Origin: Zygnema cylindricum | Taxonomy: Eukaryota > Streptophyta > Zygnematophyceae > Zygnematales > Zygnemataceae | Direction: 5' to 3' | Length of the DNA: 64,000 nt | Assembly: GCA_037447655.1 (NCBI GenBank) | Contig: JBBHKE010003313.1 | Location: 1 to 64,000, forward strand | In this document: one piece after another, positions 55,590 through 64,000 of the stretch | Position numbering within the stretch: position 1 is the stretch's first letter | Layout of the letters: each line of letters opens with the position of its first letter | Position numbers and translations under genes: made by a program | The notes under the pieces: generated by a model | What the model was told of the DNA's origin: nothing | Seen by the model: only the letters and a program-made list of their open reading frames with translations | Database searches by the model: none

Positions 55590-57892
55590 TGTTGAAACTA
55601 CTAGATTTATAGGGTATTTTCTAGGTCTAAATAGATCAGTAAAATAGAAAAAGGAAAAGGCGGACAGCCTGCCTCCACCTCCTCTCTCTAGCCACCAAAC
55701 TTGTTGTAGTCACTAAAAAATAGAGAGGGCCTTAGCTGGACTAAAGAGTGGCATAAGTCACTCTCAACAAAAGGTTGAGTCCGGCAGGACTCGAACCTCT
55801 GACCGGCAGAGTGAGGCGTAGCCGTCGGCTCTAACCGGTCTGTCGTAGAAGTCCGTTACAATACATGGGGTGTGATATTTATTTAAACGTTGTTTAGAGG
55901 ATCTAGTCCAATTAACGGAATTACGGATAGAATGCATAGAGATTCCTTAAAATTACGGCACGACACGTCACACACGAAACAAATGAACTAGACATTTGTT
56001 TCGACGGCTAATACTGAAAGCCGGTTTGGATCCGACGGCGCGTATCATTGCCGAGATCCCGGAATGATTGCTTTGGCGGTTTGCAGGCGTGGCATGACTT
56101 GGCGCCACGTAGCTGGATGACATTGGGACGCAGAAATCCCGAGGAGCATAAGGACGAATCATATGGGGACAGGTGCTGTTGTTTTTGAAGATTTAGTTTC
56201 GTGCGTATGTGAAATTTGATGCGCACTCGACGTTTCGTGCGTATATATTTACGTTATATACTGTGGAGGTTCGAAAGGATTTGTGGATTGGGGGAGTAAG
56301 TGTACGAGCAAAATTAAAGTTACGTGTGAGTGGCGCCAACAAACATTTGAAAATGTACGGCGGATCGCGAAGCGATCCGATATGAAATATGAATTTAAGG
56401 TGACGAAAAAGTACAAATTAAGTGACGCGAAGAAGCGTACGAAAAATACGGAATACGAAATGGAAATGGACGGCGGATCGCTTCGCGATTCGATTTGAAA
56501 TATTCGAAGGATTTGAAAAGTACGCCGGCCATATGAAACATAATGCGACAGACCGCATTTATTAAATGTGACGCCGCCGGTACGGAGCGTCGTATTTGAC
56601 ACGCGACATTTATGACGAAGTACGTGATTTCGGTACGGATAAGATTTGTATGGTACGGATTAATTTCGGCAGTGGTTCGAGGTACACGTGGAGGGCGGAC
56701 GGCGTCCGCCGATATTTCCAAGGGATCGTATTGTTTGATGACGTGTTTTTAAGTGGACCGTACATATGCGATGTCGGTTCACTACGTGGACTTATCGACA
56801 AGTGACTAAGCAAGTTGTCACTTATGACGCGGATTTATGGATGCGTCGGTGTAAATATTTGGAGTAACATTGTTTTGTCTTTTACATCATTATAAATTAG
56901 TGTTGACTATGATGTTTATATTTAAGTGATCAATTAGGGTTTTTGACAGTTTAATTTGTGTGTCTTTATTTGTCGTTTATGCAGACAAGTGTACGCTTAC
57001 GATTGCTAGACTTTCAGGTGTACGCTTACGATTAATTGATTCGTAGTATGTTATTATGGATATATATAGGAATGAGCTTGGTTAGGAATCAATAATCAAT
57101 GCTGGTTAGTAAAGTGGGGACCGAAGATGTAGACTTTTAGGGTTGCCGATTAGGTCATGCATTTGAGTAATATGTTAATTGATATACTTTTGTTTATCTA
57201 ATGTTTATGTGAGATTGCACTCTTTTTGTTATTATTTATTTATGTTGTTTTATATATGCTTGATATGCATTGTTTATGCATTTGTCCAAAGGTTTGCTTA
57301 TGTTGATTATTCCATCAAACCTTAGATGTTGTCATAGGGTTTATTTATGTTGATTATTCCATGAAACCCTAAATGTTGTTGTATGCTAAATGGAGGATGC
57401 ATTTCAAATGATTGTTCGTCGACCTATTTTTGCTTAGCTTTTTGCATGATAGTTTGGGTGGCTTCTGCGGTCTATTTTAGACCAAAGAACAACAGGTGCC
57501 ACCCAATGGCCTTGCCGTACACTGGCCGTACAATAAGTACATCGGCCGTAGTACCTTTTTGTACTCAACAGTCGTATGATTGGTTTGTACGTCAGTAGAT
57601 AGGGGTTGTGAGAGGGGTTTAGGACTCAAGAAAATCTGGTAGGTAGACACCTCTCTCTTAAAGAGTTTTGTATAAACTTGGCATCTTTGTCGCCTCATAA
57701 CTTATCGGCTGGTTGGCCGTTTTCAGTGATTCTTTTTGCTACAGACTCACGGGAGTCCAAAATGCACAAGGGTGCAGTCATATTGTCAATTTGTCTGCTT
57801 GGACAGCAGTGGTTGTGGCTAAAAGTGGGTTAGTTAAAAACTACCTAGAGGCTTCTTGAATTTTGTAGTCCAATGGAGGACACAGAATTGCA
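55590..57892 (+). repeat. 3' LTR of element T, split by a solo LTR
   Basis: Starts TGTTGAAAC after AAAATAAGGGGAG and ends AATTGCA at 57,892. Without the 56,177-57,494 insertion it is about 980 bp, like the L LTRs. It has a tRNA-like segment (55,775-55,850, reverse orientation), a CTCTCTCTTAAAGAG hairpin and TATAAA at 57,671-57,676. Confidence 0.85.
56177..57494 (+). repeat. Solo LTR inside the T LTR
   Basis: 1,318 bp, ends TGTTGTTTTTG and GAACAACA as in element C, perfect duplication GGTGC (56,172-56,176 and 57,495-57,499). Restoring continuity of the T LTR across it confirms the boundaries. It contains a repeated GGCGGATCGC..GCGAT motif (56,349-56,490). Confidence 0.85.
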
Positions 57893-57953
57893 AAGTCATG
57901 CTACCATGTGACGTTATCAGAATTGCAAAGTCATGCTACCATCTGACGTCATC
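57882..57953 (+). repeat. 35-bp tandem duplication spanning the T LTR end
   Basis: AGAATTGCAAAGTCATGCTA and the next 15 bases occur twice (57,884 and 57,919), duplicating the LTR terminus with its flank. Confidence 0.8.
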
Positions 57954-58219
57954 AGTACGTAGATTTTCCGCCATGGCTTCTCGATTTTGTTTTCTTATCT
58001 TTTATCATTCGATATGCCATCAAAGTTTTTCAGACCAATTTTTTTCAAATATTAAATATATTTCATTTGATACTATTATTGTTCCATCTCATATAAATAA
58101 GTGAGAAAGAGGAGCGGTCGAGTGAGAAAGAGGGGAGAGACGATGACGACGTAAACTTTTGCAAAGAACCCATGAAGGCAAAGTGGAGGTCCGAGACCCC
58201 AACGATTTTTTTTCCATAT

Positions 58220-58593
58220 AGGGTCATCATTTTCGTACGTACGTGCGCGTGACGAACAGGGAAAAAAATAGAGTGTACTCTCCGTCGTTCAAAATTTTTG
58301 AAAACGTTTTAGGTGTACAAAATCGGTTTTCTATTTGCCAATAGGGTATTATTTTGATTAAAATAAGGTCGTGATTTCATTCGAGTGCAAGTGTAAAGAT
58401 GAGCTGGCGTGACGTGGAAGTGGGTTGCGATGATAATAACGCCAAATTTCCGTACCTTCTAAGTTTTAAGATGACGCAAATATAGTTGTTTCTTGCCCAT
58501 TTTTTGTACGGCGTAATATTTTCTCGTTGCAAGTCCCATTTTATGTGAAAACGATGGAAAAAAACCCTTACTTAAACACATGGGCACACACCC
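58220..58593 (-). mobile_element. Truncated GGGTGTG element copy 4
   Basis: The right end ACACATGGGCACACACCC is followed by TAA (58,594-58,596). The inner 150 bp (AAGATGACGCAAAT, CGGCGTAA, GGAAAAAAACCC) align with the reverse of the copy 1 left end. The other terminus was not found. Confidence 0.65.
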
Positions 58594-58749
58594 TAAGTCT
58601 TCAAATACCTATATCTTAAATTTGGGCAGATTTTATGTGTATCTAGAGCCTGATCCAGGGAGGTGAATTTCTTATAGAGAATTGTCGCAATTAGCGCTCG
58701 AGGCGATTTGGAGACCGACACTTAGTGCTCGACAAGTTGAAGAACCCAA

Positions 58750-58968
58750 CACTACACCATGAATCGTTATTAAGGTTAATGATTTTTTTCGCCACTTAAA
58801 ACATTTTTTCTCCGTACACAATTTTCCGATAGCTGATCCGACAGTTGCGATTGAAAAGTAAGATTCTCAACTTCCGATCGGCGGTCTCAAAATAAAAATC
58901 GGACAAGTATATATGAATTAAATATGTTTTAAGTGGCGAAAAAATTATTAACGCTAATAGCGTTGTAG
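58750..58968. mobile_element. Short CTACACC-type MITE
   Basis: 219 bp with about 50-bp imperfect inverted ends (CACTACACCATGAATCG..TTTTTTCGCCACTTAAAACAT and its complement). The ends match the other CTACACC elements only in the first ~25 bases. Confidence 0.75.
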
Positions 58969-59918
58969 GGGCGTGGATGGATATTGGATTTTTTTGTTTC
59001 CCTCGTCCCACCACAAGAATTCGTTGAATTCGTGGGCGTAGCGGGTTAAGCCAATAGGCTATTAGTGTTGTGGGTAGAAAAGGATGCAGGGTCAGCGCAT
59101 TATCGATGGTTTTTTTTTTTTGGTGCCAATTCGTTACATTTTTATCCCTATTTTCTCTTCTGAAGTTGGCGTGGAAAAGTCGAAATCTATGTACATTTGT
59201 TCAATTTTTTCTCAGAAATGTATAGCACGCAAATAGTATACCCATACATATGCTTACTTATAAAATGTGGCTTATCGCCATAATATTCATGGGAACAATC
59301 ATAAACGAGTGTACAAGAGCGAGATACATATGTGTATCGCCTCCGGGCAAGCCATGAAAACATGAAAAATAAAGCTCCAAAAGTTCATTTGACATAGTCT
59401 ATAATTGGAAAACAATCAACTAATCTAATTAAATGCTCCCACTGTGGATTGTGTATAAAAAACAACGCAAAAAAAAAGATTACATATGATAAAGTATCAA
59501 AACAATGCAACACAATTGACCAACTTAGATCGGCCCTTGTACTCGTTGTCTCTTTCAATGTCTTTTGTTGGCTTGACCTTATAGGTGTGTAAGTTTCTTT
59601 CTTTCGACGTATTTTTCCTATTTGCTTGCTTCCACATGCGTTCTATTTTCCTATTTCGTTTTTGCCTTTTTTTTCCGTGCCTATGTAGTCAAATCAAATG
59701 CAGGATAAATTAAAAAACCCGATGGTAAACCATCTGAGTTCGGGGGTACAAAAAGGGTGGCATGGCAAAAACTGAAAAACTACAGGAATAAAATAATAGC
59801 ACAACAAAAACAAAAAAAAAACAACAACAAGGAAAATAAAATCACCTAAACTCAAAATGAAAAGCACGGCAACTGACAAAACCAAAACTACAACCCTAAC
59901 CCCAACCCAATTAAATAA
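58969..59918. other. Stretch without recognised genes; 3' flank of the next element
   Basis: 59,700-59,918 may be the 3' untranslated end of the minus-strand retroelement at 59,919. It contains AACCCTAACCCCAACCC (59,891-59,908) and a GATGGTTTACCATC hairpin (59,719-59,732) before a T-run on the minus strand. Confidence 0.4.
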
Positions 59919-60496
59919 CTACGAAAAACAACACCGTAAGTCCCCCCATCTCAGGGGAGCACGTTGAGGGAGTTTCGGAACCGGGCGACGATCCATAGCC
60001 GTAAAGAGGAGAATAAAAACTTGCACTCGTTGTAAAACCACAGATAAGCGTTGACGATAAAAAGAAGCAAGGACCGAAGGAGGAGGGCTCCCTGGTCCTC
60101 GGCGCTCGAAAGCACGTCGAGCGCAAGCACGGAGAAACTCGTCCATCGCAACACACAGACAACCAAAGATCTCGACCGCCATTGGAATAAAGTCATCCAT
60201 AGGGTCCCGGTGGGCATAATCACGCTCCTTCGCCTTAGCGGCATCACGAGCCGCCACCCCAATACATCGAGCCGCTTGACCAACAAATATAGCCGATGTA
60301 GGGTTCGCCAAAACAATATCATTGAAGATGCGACGGGCACCATCAGGCAAAACAATATCGATCCGACGCTTAGGAATAATATTACAAACCCTACGACGTA
60401 GAGAAAGGCCCCCCTTTGAAGCGATGGTTGCAACAGCATCGCGAATAGTGTCGTGCGCCTGGATCAAATCTCCCCTATGGGAGCAACGAAGCAAAT
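59919..60496 (-). pseudogene. Retroelement C-terminal domain, better-preserved copy
   Basis: Open for about 190 residues up to the N gap: LLRCSHRGDLIQAHDTIRDA, GLSLRRRVCNIIPKRRIDIV, LPDGARRIFNDIVLANPTSA, AARCIGVAARDAAKAKERDY, FIPMAVEIFGCLCVAMDEFL. The DIV..NDIV pattern could be a PD-(D/E)XK-like core, but no clear Lys of the catalytic triad is seen. It matches 42,890-43,405. The upstream part (where RT would be) is lost in the gap at 60,497-60,506 and not recognised beyond it. GC content is higher than the surroundings, suggesting a younger arrival. Confidence 0.72.
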
Positions 60497-60506
60497 NNNN
60501 NNNNNN
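60497..60506. other. Assembly gap (10 N)
   Basis: Ten undetermined bases of nominal length; the true gap size is unknown. Confidence 0.99.
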
Positions 60507-60659
60507 GAACATGCCATGTCAGAATGCTAACCAGGCATGGAATCACGATCCCCTGAATCACTCCCCAAAATCCTGAATCTTATTAAAACCATCCATCGGC
60601 TTATTGAAACGATAAATTAATGTTGAGTGAACCAACTGGTTTAAGTCACTAAGCAAAGT

Positions 60660-61773
60660 ACGCCTGAGTGTTCTCAGCTTCGATGTTGACTCGAAGTTGA
60701 TACAAACCCGAATGATTGACCCCTTGATAATCAGAACCCGAATACAACTTCACCCTTGTGAAATAAGACTTTGTGTGTGCTCAGTTCCACCACAGAATGC
60801 AAAGTTAGAATATGAGTTTTGGACACATTCACTCACTTTGAATTTCCCTTAGAAATGCAGCCACCCTGGCAAGAAAAAAACACTAAATGACTATAGCCCT
60901 TTGTAGCTTCGACTCTTGTGAGTCCGCATGAAACGAATCACTGAATTTGGTCAACCAAGTGAGTTGTAATTAAATAGCAAAGTTATTCGGCTACCTACCA
61001 AAATTATTCTAAGTCCTAAAACCCCTCACTAAGTCCCCTAGCACTAAGGTACGGACCAATCGTAAGACTGTACCGTACAAGAAAATACATGTACTGGCAT
61101 GCTTTCTGTACGGTCCATGTATGACATCGCCATAATGTGACAGTTGTCACATCCATAATTGTCATCTTGCGTTCTGGAGATCCCGCGATCCTCTCTGATC
61201 ATGCCACGTGTCATCCGGAGTGGCGGTGCCCGAAAACGCCAAGTTGCCCACTTCGGAATCTCGGCTCGCACCATGGCCGTTCGATGAAGACCGACATTTA
61301 AAATTGGCCGTCTAAATAATTGTGCGGTATTTGTTTCACGTTTGAAACAAATGGGCGATATCCGTTTCAAGATAATCCGTAGTCCGTACAATACAAACTG
61401 TATCTATGTCTTACTATCGTGTTAAATGAATTTGTCTAAATGTTTATGTTCATATATTTATCGTACCCTATATATTATAGCATAGGTCCTAGACTACAAG
61501 ATAAAGCTACCGGCTACTGGATAATGTTGGACGGCAAGTGCCAGGATGAAGTCCTGGGTCCGTCAATACACTTTTGGTAAACCCACCTAATACTACAACT
61601 TGTCTCTCTCTTTGGGCAGCATGGGCAGCCATGGCTTTGGCTTCCTCTCCAACCTTCAGTGATTGCGACAAGTATGGGGGTTTGGGGAGTGGTGCGAGAG
61701 GCAGGCTGCCTTTGCTGACTTCCTTTTTTTGATTTTCTTTTATTCAAACCTAGAAAATACATACATTTCAACA
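60660..61773 (-). repeat. 3' LTR of element N (inner end approximate)
   Basis: Starts TGTTGAAA at 61,773 after AAAATAAGGGGAG. tRNA-like segment 61,484-61,568, G-box GCCACGTGTC (61,203-61,212), GTAC cluster near 61,050-61,120. It matches the partial 5' LTR from 63,766 on (AAGTTGATACAAACCC.AATG, GTGTGCTCAGTTCCACCA). Confidence 0.8.
61484..61568 (+). other. tRNA-like segment antisense in the N LTR
   Basis: TAGACTACAAGATAAAGC resembles a D arm, then a perfect 5-bp T-arm-like stem CCAGG/CCTGG around ATGAAGT (61,541-61,557). Confidence 0.5.
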
Positions 61774-61802
61774 CTCCCCTTATTTTCTAGTCTACTTTCC
61801 TT

Positions 61803-63761
61803 TCAACTCCTATCAAATACATTTTTTTTCTTCTTATAAATCTTTAAAGAAATAACCTCATATTCAAAAAGGTCTGTTACATGAGCTGAAATAAACATTG
61901 CATCTTGTTGATTACACATTTTATTTAGAATCCCACTTTTCAAAAATCCGAACAAAGATTTTATCCACCTCATCTCTTTTCTATCCACGCAAAATCTTAT
62001 TTTCCTCTTGCAATTCAAACAGCCAGCCCCATCTCCAATCTGCAACACACACCCAGATACTAACCCTTTTACAAGCACACCTTCATAGATGACATCACTC
62101 CCATTAGTGATGTCAAAACCATTACCCCCCAAATTTATCCTTAAGTCAAGAGTCCCCACTAAATTCCTCATAAAATCTACATCTTGCGAACTCATATTTT
62201 TATTCATGATAATCACCCCATTTTCTGAACTTTCCTCACTCTCTCCCATGTAAATCTTTTCACTATCACTTTCTATTTTTATTCCCAAAATATATTTCTC
62301 CCCTAAACCTTTCATTAAATATTCCTCTTCTCCCCTATTTTTTAAAACCCCCTCTAGATTTACTTCTCCCCTTTCCATGGAATTCGTTGAAGTTTTTTTT
62401 TCCGAACAGTTTTCTGTTTCCAAAATATCCATAAAATTATCCTCATTATTTTTATTTTTCTCCTTTTCAATTATGGATCCTAGATCTGACTTTCTCATTT
62501 CTAAGTCATACCTTCTACACTCCTTGACATCCTTATCATGTCTAACTCCCTCAAGTGCCTCCCTTCCATTTACTTCCCTTATGCCTCCAAAAACACACTG
62601 TTACTTTCGTGGAATTTCCGTGTGCCTTTCTCTCTTCCCTATATTACCGATGTGAAGAAGCTCCAAAATTTCTTCATCATCTCTCTCCTCTTTCCCTTCT
62701 TCCTCCTCATTCACATTCCAACTTCTAATTTCTCCCAAACAAGGACACTCCTCCATATAGTGACCCGGTTCCCTACAAAAGAAGCAAACCCTTTTTTCCA
62801 AAGCTCCCCTTTCTTTTCCTCTCCCTCTTTTTTCACCTAAGTTCCAATAAGGTTTACCTTTGTCTTTCTTCCTCTCATCATGCTTCCGCTCGTCACTGTC
62901 ATTCCTTTCATCACGCTTCCGCTTGTCACAGCCGTTCCTCTCATCACGCTTCCGCCATTCACCACCAGTTGTAAGTGCATTGACCCTGTCACTTCCCATA
63001 CGAAGCTCCAAAGTGCTTTCCCTCACAAGAATTATCCTCATGGTAATGATCCAAGTCTATGAGGAGCCATCCATTTCCTACATACGGTTAATGATGTTTA
63101 CGTACTCATTTGGGAGTTTTATGAGTAGTGTGTTAATATTTCTTTTCTCAGATTCTACATATCGCGCACTAGCAAGCTCAACATATTACGTAGCAATATC
63201 AATGCAAAAATCTATCATGCTACCGCCTTTATAAATATAGGCCTTTATTTCTTGTTTACCTAACTCCTGCCTCTGTATAGTCTCATTCTTATAAATCTGT
63301 CTTAGTGTTTCCCAGATTTTGGAAGACTTGGTTAGATTTAAAAGAGTGATAGCTATGGACTTAGACACATTTCTAAGTATAAAATGTTTTGCTATATGGT
63401 TTTTATGCTCCCAAATTCTACTGTCAGTTTCTTCAATTTTTGTTATAATCCCTACAAGTGGGATTGTAGCCGAGAGCCTAGCTCCCCTCACCATAGGTGT
63501 TCCTTTTCCTTTCTCCCATTTTTCCCCTTCCATGGCAATGATTTTCCCTTCAACTTCCGTTGCATCTAAAATCCGGTTGGTTTTCTGGGAAGCCCCGGAT
63601 GAATCTCCGTAGTGAGTTCTATCAAAGCTTGGTGGCGGACACCTCACTTGTCCTGAAACAATTCCCCATAAGTGCTTTTCGAAAAGCAATCCCTCGATCG
63701 TAAACTCCCAATAAGCGAAGCATGTTCCATCAAACATAGGCACCGTAGATGGTGGGCCCAT
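61803..63761 (-). pseudogene. Internally deleted copia gag-pol (element N)
   Basis: From the ATG at 63,761: gag MGPPSTVPMFDGTCFAYWEFT, the core through IYKGGSMIDFCIDIAT, and CCHC knuckle CFFCREPGHYMEEC (about 62,740-62,790). Protease and the integrase core are missing: EIPRK is followed within about 35 residues by DKDVKECRRYDL, the integrase C-terminal motif. The RT core is also missing; GLGEKYILGIKIESD, NMSSQDVDFMR and an RNase H with VGTLDLRINLGG and DITNGSDVIYEG remain, without STMEAEYMA. All segments are in one frame, interrupted only by four stops (63,186; two near 63,065-63,090; 62,601). The last 231 codons are fully open. It is a non-autonomous derivative that could use enzymes from relatives. 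Confidence 0.82.
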
Positions 63762-63765
63762 AACC
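63750..63765 (-). promoter_or_regulatory. Primer-binding site, half-tRNA-Met(i) type (element N)
   Basis: GGTTATGGGCCCACCA, matching the plant initiator tRNA anticodon-arm complement over 16 nt and containing the gag ATG. Confidence 0.8.
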
Positions 63766-64000
63766 TAAAACCCTGAGACTTCCATAGGTCCTCAGAGTAG
63801 GCAGCTCTCAAAAATCTTATCTTGTTAGTGCTGACTCCAAGTTGATACAAACCCAAATGATTGACCATTTGACAATCAAAACCCCAATACAACTTCACCC
63901 TTGTGAAATAAGACTTTCTGTGTGCTCAGTTCCACCATAGAATGCCAAGTTAGAATATGAGTTTTGGACTTATTCACCCACTTTGAATTTCCCTTAAAAA
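63766..64000 (-). repeat. 5' LTR of element N, cut by window edge
   Basis: Matches 60,677-60,850 of the 3' LTR; only the R/U5 end is inside the window. Confidence 0.8.

Noticed and set aside
59891-59908. Telomere-like AACCCTAACCCCAACCC
   Set aside because: A single short occurrence in a C/A-rich stretch, not an array.
1-64000. CRISPR arrays, bacterial operons, ribosomal RNA genes
   Set aside because: None present; the sequence is eukaryotic repeat DNA and the repeats found are LTRs, MITEs and short tandem duplications.

Overview
The window is repeat-dominated DNA from a large eukaryotic genome. I find no intact host gene. A streptophyte plant host (bryophyte, lycophyte, fern or charophyte grade cannot be resolved) is my best inference. 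The primer-binding sites of the Ty1/copia elements match the anticodon arm of plant-type initiator tRNA-Met (GTGGTGGGCCC, where animal initiator tRNAs as I recall read GTGCTGGGCCC), and the LTRs carry G-box/ABRE-like CACGTG motifs. Two runs of ten N (37,892-37,901 and 60,497-60,506) are assembly gaps.

Left part, 1-33 kb: a nested stack of Ty1/copia elements, resolved with 5-bp target duplications. Element P (minus; 5' LTR 8,189-9,243, gag-protease to 6,713, integrase continuing past the left edge) is interrupted by element M (950-6,366, duplication CAATC), whose second LTR is broken by a degenerate Ty3/gypsy element G (about 1.84-5.18 kb, plus) with a PHD finger at its C-terminus. Remnant S lies at 9.3-10.65 kb. 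Element C (10,902-16,717, plus, duplication GATCT) is the least damaged copy. An old minus-strand element Q is split into three pieces (about 32.1-31.56, 25.18-24.94 and 18.61-17.24 kb) by two complete minus-strand copia elements: K (18,620-24,934, duplication ATACA) and L (25,189-31,555, duplication GCCTG/ACCTG).

Middle part, 33-53 kb: AT-rich DNA with almost no copia coding sequence, filled with class II elements. These are three GGGTGTG-ended and two GGGTGGCG/GGGTGAAG-ended elements with TTA/TAA target duplications (PIF/Harbinger-like), CTACACC-ended MITEs, a foldback Mutator-like element with 450-bp arms and a 9-bp duplication, a solo LTR, and one decayed retroelement C-terminal domain (42.9 kb).

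Right part, 53-64 kb: an integrase scrap; the RT/RNase H half of a plus-strand copia element T whose other half may lie at 32.6-33.0 kb; the T LTR split by a solo LTR (duplication GGTGC); more MITEs; a second copy of the retroelement C-terminal domain (59.9-60.5 kb); and element N, a copia derivative with its protease, integrase core and RT core deleted while one reading frame is largely kept.

The elements share features: half-tRNA-Met primer sites that contain the gag start codon, tRNA-like sequence antisense in most U3 regions, a CT/GA hairpin beside a TATA box, and dense GTAC and G-box motifs. Nearly all coding regions carry stops or frameshifts and are called pseudogenes.
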